Origin: Lachnospiraceae bacterium UBA3732
GTDB taxonomy: Bacteria; Bacillota; Clostridia; Lachnospirales; Lachnospiraceae
Direction: 5' to 3'
DNA length: 9,321 nucleotides
NCBI GenBank assembly: GCA_002372545.1
Contig: DFHD01000068.1
Location: 1-9,321, forward strand
Positions 1 through 6,566 of the stretch are shown in pieces. The first letter of the stretch is position 1. Every line of letters begins with the position of its first letter. The translations under genes and the position numbers were made by a program. Under the pieces are notes generated by a model. It saw nothing but the letters and a program-made list of their open reading frames with translations, was not told where the DNA came from and did no database searches.

Positions 1-320
1 AGGAATTTCCTCCTACTCGATTGTTGGGTACCACGACAGGTTTTTTGTGAATGCCCCACGCCATGAGTGCTTTGGATGTATGTACGGCGGCTGATCGTAT
101 ACAGACAACTGCAGACCGTTAGCGGTCTCGGTGCTTAGCGATTCGCGAGTGCCGGAGCACGAAGCGAGAGCTTAGCATCCGCTAGGGTGCCGCGCTCGTG
201 CGCAAGCAGAGTCTGCAGTGTCTGTATACGATCAACCGCCTGACAGCGGTTCCGGCAGATCACATCGCTCCTGTGGGATCATGCGCTCAATGTATCTAAC
301 CAGAGTTTGGTGTGTTTTAC
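1..320. other. Upstream intergenic region without a supported gene
   Basis: No plus-strand frame here has a plausible start, ribosome binding site and useful length. Near the left edge the minus strand reads AGGAGGA (plus 8-14), about 7 nt from the edge, as expected if a divergent gene begins just outside the window; this is an inference that cannot be tested here. The main content is the inverted-repeat element at 86-240. After it come two small hairpins, a 5-bp one at 235-250 (ACCGC/GCGGT) and a weak one near 256-281. A short AT-richer run from about 300 leads into the promoter of the suf cluster. Confidence 0.6.
86..240. repeat. Long imperfect inverted repeat with hairpin-rich core (MITE-like or structured RNA element)
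   Basis: The left arm (86-116) and right arm (211-240) are reverse complements apart from one C/T difference and one extra A, so about 30 bases pair. Both arms contain GATCGTATACAGAC or its complement. The 94-nt core holds several small perfect stems: ACCG/CGGT at 115-126, TCGC..GTGC/GCAC..GCGA at 143-167 with a CGGA loop, CTTAGC/GCTAGG at 171-186 and GCGC/GCGC at 192-203. GCTTAGC occurs twice in the core as a direct repeat. There is no transposase and no clear target-site duplication (flanks GTAC and TGAC). The layout fits either a small non-autonomous repeat or a folded non-coding RNA. I have a vague, unverified recollection of similar intergenic repeats in Lachnospiraceae genomes. Confidence 0.6.
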
Positions 321-349
321 TTGCATATCTTCGCAAAATCTACTATACT
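321..349 (+). promoter_or_regulatory. Sigma-A type promoter for the suf cluster
   Basis: TTGCAT at 321-326 (-35) and TATACT at 344-349 (-10) are separated by exactly 17 nt, close to the consensus TTGACA-N17-TATAAT. Transcription would start near 355-358 and give a leader of about 100 nt before sufC. Two short dyads overlap the core promoter: TTGC-N8-GCAA at 321-336 and ATAC-N9-GTAT at 345-361. Either could be an operator. No Rrf2/IscR-type regulator gene is present in the window. Confidence 0.7.
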
Positions 350-374
350 TACGACTGGTATGAATAAACAGACA

Positions 375-440
375 GTCCGCCGGCTGGCAGGCAAAAACCG
401 GAAGAAATTCCGGGATGTGCGGCAGAAGAGCCCGGCGGGA
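375..440 (+). promoter_or_regulatory. Structured 5' leader of sufC
   Basis: The central hairpin is perfect: CCGGAA (398-403), GAAA tetraloop (404-407), TTCCGG (408-413). An outer helix pairs CCGCCGG (377-383) with CCGGCGG (432-438). The fold ends just before the sufC ribosome binding site GGAGG (444-448), so it could influence translation or protect the mRNA 5' end. No T-run follows, so it does not look like a terminator, and it matches no riboswitch class that I recognise. Confidence 0.45.
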
Positions 441-455
441 TACGGAGGATGAACA

Positions 456-1196
456 ATGTCTGAATTGTTAAAGATACAGAATTTAAAGGTAAACGTAGGC
501 GAAAAGGAGATCCTGAAGGGCATCGACCTGGTCTGCGGTGAAGGGGAGACCCATGTGATCATGGGACCCAACGGAGCAGGAAAGTCCACCCTGGGCTATG
601 CCATCATGGGAAGCCCGAAATATGAGGTTACAGAGGGAACCATCCTGTTTGACGGAAAGGATATTACCGAAGACAGTGCCTCGGATCGGGCAAAGGCCGG
701 ACTGTTCCTTTCCTTCCAGAATCCGCTGGAGGTGCCGGGAATATCGCTCAGCACATTTATCCGGAATTCATTGGACGCCCGGACAGGGAAAAAGACCAAG
801 CTCTGGGATTTCCGGAAGCGTCTGGAAAAGGAAATGCAGGTGCTTTCCATGGATAAATCCTATGCAGACAGAGACCTGAATGTAGGCTTTTCCGGCGGTG
901 AAAAGAAGAAAGCGGAAATCCTTCAGCTTCTTATGCTCTCTCCACGGCTGGCCATCCTGGATGAGACAGACTCCGGATTGGACGTGGATGCGGTAAGAAC
1001 CGTATCCGACGGTATCCGCGCCTTTCATGAGAATACGAACGGCACACTGATCGTGATCACCCATTCCACGAAAATCCTCGAGGCACTGGATGTGGATGTT
1101 ACCCATGTTCTGGTGGATGGCCGTATCGTGGATACCGGGGATCATTCCCTTGTGGATCTGATCAACGAGGAAGGCTTCGAGAGATACATGAACTGA
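456..1196 (+). CDS. sufC: SufC, Fe-S cluster assembly ABC ATPase
   Basis: Cytosolic ATPase of the SufBCD scaffold; ATP binding by paired SufC subunits drives the SufB-SufD rearrangement that allows Fe-S assembly. The protein has 246 residues, the usual SufC length. Visible motifs are Walker A GPNGAGKST (37-45), Q-loop Gln88 in SFQNP, ABC signature FSGGEKK (145-151), Walker B LAILDE (165-170), the SufC-typical ETDSGLD D-loop (170-176) and the H-loop His203 in ITHS. The ATG at 456 has GGAGG (444-448) 7 nt upstream and is the first good start after the promoter at 321-349. It is the first gene of the cluster, and 141 nt separate it from sufB. SufC is distinguished from transporter ATPases by the D-loop and by the neighbouring sufB and sufD. 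Confidence 0.97.
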   Translation: MSELLKIQNLKVNVGEKEILKGIDLVCGEGETHVIMGPNGAGKSTLGYAIMGSPKYEVTEGTILFDGKDITEDSASDRAKAGLFLSFQNPLEVPGISLSTFIRNSLDARTGKKTKLWDFRKRLEKEMQVLSMDKSYADRDLNVGFSGGEKKKAEILQLLMLSPRLAILDETDSGLDVDAVRTVSDGIRAFHENTNGTLIVITHSTKILEALDVDVTHVLVDGRIVDTGDHSLVDLINEEGFERYMN

Positions 1197-1210
1197 GCTG
1201 TGCGGGCTTA

Positions 1211-1264
1211 CGGCTGCGGAGATTGCCGGGAGAACTTCCTCCGGCGACGGATCGGAAGCAGCCG
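1211..1264 (+). other. Intercistronic stem-loop between sufC and sufB
   Basis: CGGCTGC (1211-1217) pairs perfectly with GCAGCCG (1258-1264). Inside it GCCGG (1225-1229) pairs with CCGGC (1241-1245). No T-run follows, so a terminator is unlikely; an mRNA processing or stability element is possible. It lies in a 141-nt gap, much larger than the other gaps in the suf cluster. The rest of the gap shows no gene, only the sufB ribosome binding site GAGGA (1326-1330). Confidence 0.4.
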
Positions 1265-1337
1265 GATATACTGAACTGCGGGAATATACCGGGAGAGACA
1301 GTCTCGTGGTAATCCTGTAAAGACTGAGGAATAGAGA

Positions 1338-2747
1338 ATGAGAGAAAAAACACGGGTTGAGGATATCGACAGAAGTCTGTACGATTTCCGCAATGAGGAC
1401 AAGGATGCCTTCCGTGTAGAGGAGGGACTGACGGAGGAGATCGTCCGTCAGATATCGAAGGAAAAAAACGATCCCGAATGGATGCTTGAGCTCCGGCTTA
1501 ATTCGCTGGAGACCTACCGCAAGCTGGATGTTCCCGACTGGGGACCGGAGATCGACGGACTGGATATGGATAATATTGTTACCTATGTCCGGCCGAAGAA
1601 TAACAAGATGACCGCCGACTGGGACGAGGTGCCTGCCGAGATCAAGGACACCTTTGAAAAGCTGGGCATCCCCAAGGCAGAGAGAGAATCACTGGCCGGC
1701 GTGGGTGCGCAGTATGATTCCGAGCTGGTTTATCATAATGTCAGAAAAGAGGTGGAGGAGCAGGGCGTGATCTACACCGACCTGGAATCCGCCATGCATG
1801 GACCCTACGGGGATATGATCAGGGAGCATTTCATGAAGCTCATCCCGCCGAATGATCATAAGTTTGCCGCGCTCCACGGCGCAGTCTGGTCAGGCGGCTC
1901 CTTTGTCTATGTTCCGCCGGGCGTAAAGGTGGAGATTCCCCTCCAGTCCTATTTCCGGCTGAATGCACCGGGAGCGGGACAGTTTGAGCACACACTGATC
2001 ATCGTGGATGAGGGAGCAGACCTGCATTTTATTGAAGGCTGCTCGGCGCCGAAGTATAATGTGGCGAACCTTCATGCCGGCGCAGTGGAGCTTTTTGTGG
2101 GCAAAAATGCCAGACTCAGGTATTCCACCATTGAGAACTGGTCGAAAAATATGTATAACCTGAACAGCAAGCGGGCTGTGGTGGAAGAGGGAGGCGTAAT
2201 GGAATGGGTGTCCGGCTCCTTTGGTTCCCATGTTTCCTACCTCTATCCCATGACCATTCTGAATGGAGATGACAGCCGCATGGAATTCACCGGTATTACC
2301 TTTGCGGGTAACGGACAGAATCTGGATACCGGCATGAAGGTGGTGCATAACGGCAAGCGGTCGAGGTCAACCGTAAATACGAAATCCATTTCCAAGGATG
2401 GGGGAATCTGCACCTACCGCAGCGTTGTCAGAGTGAATCCGGGAGCGGAGGGCTCTGTTTCGGCAGCGGACTGCTCCTCTCTTATGCTGGATGATATTTC
2501 CCGCTCGGATACGATCCCTGTAATGGATATCCGTACGGACGACTGTGATATCGGTCATGAAGCAAAGATCGGCCGGATCAGTGATGACGCGATCTTTTAT
2601 CTGATGTCCAGAGGTATCTCCGAGGAGGATGCCCGGACCATGATCGTCAGCGGCTTTGCGGATAATGTCAGCAAGGAGCTGCCGCTGGAATATGCAGTGG
2701 AAATGAATAATCTGATCCGTCTTGAGATGATCGGAAGTATAGGATAG
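1338..2747 (+). CDS. sufB: SufB, Fe-S cluster scaffold protein
   Basis: Core scaffold subunit of the cytosolic SufBCD complex, on which the nascent Fe-S cluster is assembled. At 469 residues it has full family length. The N-terminal part carries the family pattern ISKEKNDPEWMLELRL (about 40-55), and the middle is the beta-helix region with VPPGVKVEIPLQSYFR. Cys379 in DCSSLML aligns with the E. coli SufB Cys405 that takes part in cluster assembly. His407-Glu408 in GHEAKIGRISDD align with E. coli His433-Glu434. The C-terminal helical SufC-contact region contains FYLMSRGISEEDA. The ATG at 1338 has GAGGA 7 nt upstream. The stop codon overlaps the ribosome binding site of sufD, and the genes are 10 nt apart, so the two are probably translated together. 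Confidence 0.97.
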   Translation: MREKTRVEDIDRSLYDFRNEDKDAFRVEEGLTEEIVRQISKEKNDPEWMLELRLNSLETYRKLDVPDWGPEIDGLDMDNIVTYVRPKNNKMTADWDEVPAEIKDTFEKLGIPKAERESLAGVGAQYDSELVYHNVRKEVEEQGVIYTDLESAMHGPYGDMIREHFMKLIPPNDHKFAALHGAVWSGGSFVYVPPGVKVEIPLQSYFRLNAPGAGQFEHTLIIVDEGADLHFIEGCSAPKYNVANLHAGAVELFVGKNARLRYSTIENWSKNMYNLNSKRAVVEEGGVMEWVSGSFGSHVSYLYPMTILNGDDSRMEFTGITFAGNGQNLDTGMKVVHNGKRSRSTVNTKSISKDGGICTYRSVVRVNPGAEGSVSAADCSSLMLDDISRSDTIPVMDIRTDDCDIGHEAKIGRISDDAIFYLMSRGISEEDARTMIVSGFADNVSKELPLEYAVEMNNLIRLEMIGSIG

Positions 2748-2757
2748 GAGGACCGGA

Positions 2758-3774
2758 ATGCGAGATCTGGAGATTAACAGGCTGCCGGCACCTACCTGGC
2801 GCTGGCTGAAGGTAAACAGCGAAAATGTAAAGCTTCCGGATGCTTTTGCTGCCGCAGAGCAGGAGACAGAGCTTTCCGGAGTAAAAACGGATGATGCCGC
2901 AGAAGTAAAGGCAGCGGAGATATCCGGACTGGGAGAGGCGTTTGCTGCCGCGGCCGGTTCCCCGGAAATCCCGGTAAGCCGGTTTCTGGCGGACGGTCCG
3001 GAGGGCAGGCTGCATATCAAAAACCATTTTCATGAAACGGGAAGCATTGCCCGGGAGGAAATCCTGGCAAAGGAAAAGACAAAGCTCCTGGTGATCATGG
3101 AAGCTGACGGAAGTGCGGAGATGGCCGCTCATGACATCCGTTTCCGTGTGGAAAAGGATGCAGAGGTAACGCTCGTGGAGGTGCTTCGCCTGGATGGGGA
3201 ATCTGCCTTTCTGGACGGCGTCTTTGCGGATGTGGCGGATAATGCCGTTTTCCGTCTGATCCAGGTGGTGATCGGCGGAAAAAAGAACTGGCTGGGAGAG
3301 GATATCCGCCTGGCCGGTAAAGAAAGCAAAGCGGAAAATGATATCGGCTATCTTCTTGATGAGGATAAGCTTCTGGACGTGAATGCCGTGGTAAGGCATA
3401 CCGGAAAGCAGACCGAAAGCCGGGTCGGCATCAGCGGCGTTGTGGACGGAAGGGCAAAGAAAACCTTCCGGGGAACGCTGGACTTTATCCGCGGCGCCTC
3501 CGGTGCGAAGGGCGAAGTACGGGATAACGTTCTGCTCATGAGCGACAAGGTGCAGAACAGGACCATCCCACTGATCCTCTGCGGAGAAGAGGATGTGGAG
3601 GGTGAGCATGGAGCCACCATCGGCAAGATTTCGGATGAAACACTTTTCTATTTTGAATCCCGGGGCATTCCCGAGGAGGAAGTAAACCGGCTTATGGCAA
3701 GGAGTATGGTGGATCAGGTGATCGGCCGCATCCCCGATGAGAAGCTGAGAAGATCGCTTCTGGAAGAGGAGTAG
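2758..3774 (+). CDS. sufD: SufD, Fe-S cluster assembly scaffold partner (short form)
   Basis: SufD pairs with SufB to form the SufBC2D scaffold. The C-terminal signature HGATIGKISDETLFYFESRG begins at His284, which aligns with E. coli SufD His360, a proposed ligand in the SufB-SufD assembly site. The position of E. coli Cys358 is Gly282 here; the nearest cysteine is Cys275. At 338 residues it is clearly shorter than the roughly 420-440 residues of E. coli and Bacillus SufD, and the loss is in the N-terminal helical part, so the beta-helix core and C-terminal helices remain. The ATG at 2758 has AGGAGG (2746-2751) that overlaps the sufB stop. The stop lies 7 nt before sufS. The assignment over a second SufB copy rests on position, length and the missing assembly cysteine. 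Confidence 0.93.
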   Translation: MRDLEINRLPAPTWRWLKVNSENVKLPDAFAAAEQETELSGVKTDDAAEVKAAEISGLGEAFAAAAGSPEIPVSRFLADGPEGRLHIKNHFHETGSIAREEILAKEKTKLLVIMEADGSAEMAAHDIRFRVEKDAEVTLVEVLRLDGESAFLDGVFADVADNAVFRLIQVVIGGKKNWLGEDIRLAGKESKAENDIGYLLDEDKLLDVNAVVRHTGKQTESRVGISGVVDGRAKKTFRGTLDFIRGASGAKGEVRDNVLLMSDKVQNRTIPLILCGEEDVEGEHGATIGKISDETLFYFESRGIPEEEVNRLMARSMVDQVIGRIPDEKLRRSLLEEE

Positions 3775-3781
3775 GCACTAT

Positions 3782-5020
3782 ATGAGGCTGAATATGACCG
3801 AACAGGATGTAAAAGAGATAAGGAAGGATTTTCCCTTTTTCAGCGGGAGCGATGCGGTTTATCTGGATAATTCCGCCACTACCCAGCGCCCCAAAAGAGT
3901 GATGGATGCTCTTCTGGATTTTTATTATCATAAAAATGCAAATCCCTTTCGGGGACTATACCCCCTCAGTTGGGAGGCGACGGAGGCTTATGAGGAGGCC
4001 CGCCGGATCACGGCGGAGTTTATCGGCGCAGCCTCTTCCCGGGAGGTGATCTTTACGCGGAACGCTTCGGAAAGCCTGAACCTTCTGGGCTTCAGTCTGG
4101 GCAGTCTTCTTCTGCATGAGGGAGATGAGGTGATCGTTTCCGTGGCGGAGCATCACAGCAACATGCTGCCGTGGCGGGCTGCTGCCGAGAGGCAGGGGGC
4201 GGCTCTCCGGTATCTTCTTCCGGATGAGGAGGGACATTTTTCTGTTGAGGAGCTGAAAAAGCTGATTACGGAGAAAACCCGGATCGTGGCCATGACGGCC
4301 ATGTCCAATGTATTCGGGGAGCTTTATGATACGGCTGCCTTTGCGGCGGCTGCTCATGAGGCGGGAGCTGTTTTTGTGGCGGATGGCGCCCAGAGTGTGC
4401 CCCACACGAAGACGGATGTGAAAAAAATGGATTGTGACTTTCTGGCCTTTTCCGGCCACAAGCTGCTGAGCCCCATGGGAATCGGCGTGCTGTACGGAAA
4501 AGAGGAGTGGCTGGAAAAGCTGCCGGTATTCATGACTGGCGGGGAAATGATCGAATATGTGACGATGGATGAGGTATCCTATGCGGAGCTGCCCCACAGG
4601 TTCGAGGCTGGGACGGTGAATGCCGGGGATGCGGTTGCTCTGGGAGAGGCTATCCGGTATATCCGTGAGCTTGGCCAGGACGCCATGGAAGGAAGAGAAA
4701 GAGACCTGACCCGGATTGCCATGGAGGGCATGAAGCGTATCCCCCACATCCGGATCATCGGCTCGCCGGACCCGGACGATCATCACGGTATTCTGACCTT
4801 CCGTGTGGAAGGCGTGCATCCGCATGATACGGCGGAGATCATGGCCGGAGACGGGATCTGCATCCGGGCGGGGCATCACTGCGCCCAGCCGCTGCATGAA
4901 TATCTGAAGATCAATTCTACCAACCGGGCAAGTCTCATGTTTTATAATACAGAGGAAGAGATCGAACGCTTCCTTTCCAGTCTCGGCACGGTAAGAAGGA
5001 GGCTTGGCTATGCAGAATAG
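3782..5020 (+). CDS. sufS: SufS, PLP-dependent cysteine desulfurase
   Basis: Converts cysteine to alanine and holds the sulfur as an enzyme persulfide, supplying the Suf system. The protein has 412 residues, normal for group II desulfurases (NifS class V aminotransferase fold). It begins with YLDNSATTQRPK, which is typical of the family. The EHHSN motif (123-127) provides the histidine that stacks on PLP, DGAQSVPH carries the PLP-binding Asp and Gln, and Lys227 in SGHKLLSP forms the Schiff base. Cys367 in RAGHHCAQPL is the persulfide cysteine. The ATG at 3782 follows GAGGAG (3766-3771) by 10 nt; Met5 at 3794 is an alternative start. The 3' end overlaps sufU by 11 nt, and that coupling fits the SufS-SufU partnership. 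Confidence 0.96.
   Translation: MRLNMTEQDVKEIRKDFPFFSGSDAVYLDNSATTQRPKRVMDALLDFYYHKNANPFRGLYPLSWEATEAYEEARRITAEFIGAASSREVIFTRNASESLNLLGFSLGSLLLHEGDEVIVSVAEHHSNMLPWRAAAERQGAALRYLLPDEEGHFSVEELKKLITEKTRIVAMTAMSNVFGELYDTAAFAAAAHEAGAVFVADGAQSVPHTKTDVKKMDCDFLAFSGHKLLSPMGIGVLYGKEEWLEKLPVFMTGGEMIEYVTMDEVSYAELPHRFEAGTVNAGDAVALGEAIRYIRELGQDAMEGRERDLTRIAMEGMKRIPHIRIIGSPDPDDHHGILTFRVEGVHPHDTAEIMAGDGICIRAGHHCAQPLHEYLKINSTNRASLMFYNTEEEIERFLSSLGTVRRRLGYAE
4996..5002 (+). promoter_or_regulatory. Ribosome binding site deciding the sufU start
   Basis: AAGGAGG lies inside the end of sufS. It stands 7 nt before ATG 5010 but only 1 nt before the in-frame TTG at 5004, so ATG 5010 is the more likely start. Confidence 0.8.
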
Positions 5021-5510
5021 AACCTTTTACAATGAAATCCTGACCGAACATAATCTTCATCCCGAGCATAAAAACAAGATGATCCGCCCGACGGCTGTGA
5101 TGCGGGGCGTAAATCCCTCCTGCGGCGACGATATCTCGCTGGAGCTGGAGGTGAAGGACGGCGTGATCGCCGACGGTGCATTTAAGGGCGACGGCTGCGC
5201 CATTTCCCAGGCCAGCGCGGATATGATGCTGGAGCTGGTAATCGGAAGACCGGTTGATGAGGCGCTTCGGCTGAAGGATACGTTCATGAAGATGATCCGG
5301 GAGGGCGTTTCCGAAGAAGAGTTGGAAATGCTGGAGGAAGCGTCGAGTCTGCAGGATATATCACATATGCCCTCGCGGGTAAAGTGCGCGGTTCTGGGCT
5401 GGCGGACGCTGGAGGAAATCCTTACGGCCTCTCCGGAAAACGGAGAGGATTCCGGCAAAAGTGTAACGACTGAAAATGACGGAACCGGGATCCCCGGGAA
5501 GAGAAAATAA
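5010..5510 (+). CDS. sufU: SufU, zinc-dependent sulfurtransferase for SufS
   Basis: Accepts the persulfide sulfur from SufS and passes it to the SufBCD scaffold. The protein has 166 residues with the IscU-like fold. The zinc site is intact: Cys38 and Asp40 in NPSCGDD, Cys63 in GDGCAIS and Cys126 in RVKCAVLGW. About 20 extra residues between Cys63 and Cys126, compared with IscU, mark it as SufU, as does the Gram-positive suf context. The ATG at 5010 overlaps the end of sufS by 11 nt. After about residue 140 the tail is charged, low in complexity and probably disordered; its DNA contains two GC-rich hairpins (5428-5448 and 5485-5497). The protein is about 20 residues longer than Bacillus SufU because of this tail. 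Confidence 0.95.
   Translation: MQNRTFYNEILTEHNLHPEHKNKMIRPTAVMRGVNPSCGDDISLELEVKDGVIADGAFKGDGCAISQASADMMLELVIGRPVDEALRLKDTFMKMIREGVSEEELEMLEEASSLQDISHMPSRVKCAVLGWRTLEEILTASPENGEDSGKSVTTENDGTGIPGKRK
5428..5448 (+). other. GC-rich hairpin inside the 3' end of sufU
   Basis: CCTCTCCG (5428-5435) pairs perfectly over 8 bp with CGGAGAGG (5441-5448) around a GAAAA loop. A second stem, CCGGG/CCCGG at 5485-5497, lies shortly downstream. Neither is followed by a T-run. They fall in the non-conserved tail codons, so they may serve the mRNA (stability or processing at the suf/folP junction) rather than the protein. Confidence 0.4.
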
Positions 5511-5528
5511 GAATATGGGAACGGTGAA

Positions 5529-6518
5529 ATGACGGAGAAAGAAGTATCCGGAAAAACGAAAAGTCAGGAGGGGTCGGGGAGCTTTCCCCGGGCCTCTTTT
5601 ACGCATGCTCTTTTTTCGTCTGAATCCCCAGGGGGAAGGATGCCCTGCATCATGGGAATTCTGAACGTTACGCCGGATTCCTTTTCCGACGGGGGAAAAT
5701 GGAACACGAGAGATAAGGCGCTCCGACGGGCGGAGGAACTGATCGCTGAAGGTGCAGATATTCTGGATGTGGGCTGCGAGAGCACCCGCCCCGGATACCA
5801 TGTCGTTCCGGCTGCGGAGGAGGCGGAGAAGCTGGCGAGGATCACGTCTGATATCCGCAGGAATTTTGATATTCCCATATCCGTGGACACCTATAAGCCC
5901 GAGGCTTTTCTGGCAGCTGCCGGAGCCGGCGCAGATATACTGAACGATATCTGGGGACTTCGGGCACCGGAGGAACTGCTCCGGGAGGCGGGCTGCAAGC
6001 CGGGACTTTCCATGGTGGAGATGCTGAAGAAGACCGGCTGCGCAGCGGTTTTAATGCATCAGGATCTTTTGCCCAGAAGCGCAGAGGAGAGAACGGAGGA
6101 AGTGATCGAAAAGTCCGGCGTCTCTCCGGAAGGACTATCGGATCTCGTGGTCCGGATCCGGGAGGGATGGGAGAAATCCCTGGCGCTGTCGGATGCGGCG
6201 GGAATACCCAGGAAAAGACTTCTTCTCGATCCGGGCGTCGGCTTTTCCAAAACGCAGGAGGAAAACCTGGCCTGCCTCAGCAGAATGGATGAACTGATCC
6301 GCTGCGCAGAGGAGCTGGGCACCGGCTTTCTGCTTGGTGTATCCCGGAAATCCGTGATCGGAAACATTCTGCAGGTTCCGCCGGAGGAAAGAGATTTCGG
6401 GACGGTGGCAGTATCCATCCGAGCCATGGATCTGGGGGCCGGCGTCCTCAGGGTGCATAATGTGAAGGCAACCCGGGAGGCGCTCATGATCTGGGAGAGG
6501 ATGATGGCCGGACGGTGA
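5529..6518 (+). CDS. folP: Dihydropteroate synthase
   Basis: Joins p-aminobenzoate to dihydropterin pyrophosphate in folate synthesis and is the target of sulfonamides. It is a TIM-barrel protein of 329 residues. The PROSITE-type motifs are clear: MGILNVTPDSFSDGG (42-56), DVGCESTRPG (80-89, with Cys83 where Gly or Ala is usual), ISVDTYKPE, NDIWG, LMH, LLLDPGVGFSKT, GVSRKSVIGN and VLRVHNV at the C-terminus. It is longer than the usual 270-285 residues because of a low-complexity N-terminus and extra residues around the LMH loop. The start is uncertain. ATG 5529 has only a weak GGGA upstream, whereas ATG 5640 follows AGGGGG and would give a 292-residue protein beginning MPCIMGILNV. A terminator-like hairpin at 5566-5600 lies between these starts. 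It stands 18 nt after sufU. Confidence 0.95.
   Translation: MTEKEVSGKTKSQEGSGSFPRASFTHALFSSESPGGRMPCIMGILNVTPDSFSDGGKWNTRDKALRRAEELIAEGADILDVGCESTRPGYHVVPAAEEAEKLARITSDIRRNFDIPISVDTYKPEAFLAAAGAGADILNDIWGLRAPEELLREAGCKPGLSMVEMLKKTGCAAVLMHQDLLPRSAEERTEEVIEKSGVSPEGLSDLVVRIREGWEKSLALSDAAGIPRKRLLLDPGVGFSKTQEENLACLSRMDELIRCAEELGTGFLLGVSRKSVIGNILQVPPEERDFGTVAVSIRAMDLGAGVLRVHNVKATREALMIWERMMAGR
5566..5600 (+). terminator. Possible intrinsic terminator of the suf unit, inside the 5' end of folP as drawn
   Basis: CGGGGA (5575-5580) pairs with TCCCCG (5585-5590) around a GCTT loop. An outer helix pairs 5566-5571 with 5593-5598 across a small internal loop. The 3' side runs into TTTT (5597-5600), and a second run of six T lies at 5611-5616. 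The shape fits a Rho-independent terminator or attenuator with a short T-tract. If real, it argues that folP starts at ATG 5640 rather than 5529. Confidence 0.4.
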
Positions 6519-6544
6519 AGACCGCAAAATGAATCTGTGATAAT
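6516..6544 (+). promoter_or_regulatory. Weak candidate promoter (extended -10) before the helical protein
   Basis: TGTGATAAT at 6536-6544 resembles an extended -10 (TGnTATAAT, one mismatch). The -35 position (TGAAGA, 6516-6521) matches the consensus poorly. Transcription would begin near 6551, just before the ribosome binding site at 6554-6559. The gap after folP is short, so read-through transcription could equally serve the gene. Confidence 0.25.
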
Positions 6545-6553
6545 AAAGAATGT

Positions 6554-6559
6554 GGAGGG
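6554..6559 (+). promoter_or_regulatory. Ribosome binding site deciding the GTG 6567 start
   Basis: GGAGGG stands 7 nt before the GTG at 6567. The upstream in-frame GTG codons at 6537 and 6552 have no such site. A second site, GGGAGGG at 6612-6618, could serve an internal ATG at 6630, 11 nt downstream. Confidence 0.6.
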
Positions 6560-6566
6560 CAATAGA

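Noticed and set aside
86..240. Insertion sequence with terminal inverted repeats
   Set aside because: It has no transposase and no target-site duplication, and is too short; at most a non-autonomous repeat.
135..263. 42-residue minus-strand frame from GTG 263 with AGGAG upstream
   Set aside because: It runs through the inverted-repeat element, whose stems explain the sequence; no protein family is recognisable and the composition looks like repeat read-through.
375..440. Known riboswitch or T-box in the sufC leader
   Set aside because: It lacks the conserved sequence elements of any class I know, and the leader is too short for a T-box.
2668..3609. 313-codon open frame on the minus strand opposite sufD
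   Set aside because: It mirrors the third-position bias of the real gene, has no family motifs, and sufD is clearly supported.
3956..4897. 313-codon open frame on the minus strand opposite sufS
   Set aside because: Shadow of sufS, whose catalytic Lys227 and Cys367 are intact; no recognisable protein on the other strand.
5004..5009. TTG 5004 as the sufU start
   Set aside because: Only 1 nt separates it from the AAGGAGG site; ATG 5010 has ideal 7-nt spacing.
6537..6566. GTG 6537 or GTG 6552 as starts of the helical protein
   Set aside because: They have no ribosome binding site; GGAGGG at 6554-6559 points to GTG 6567.
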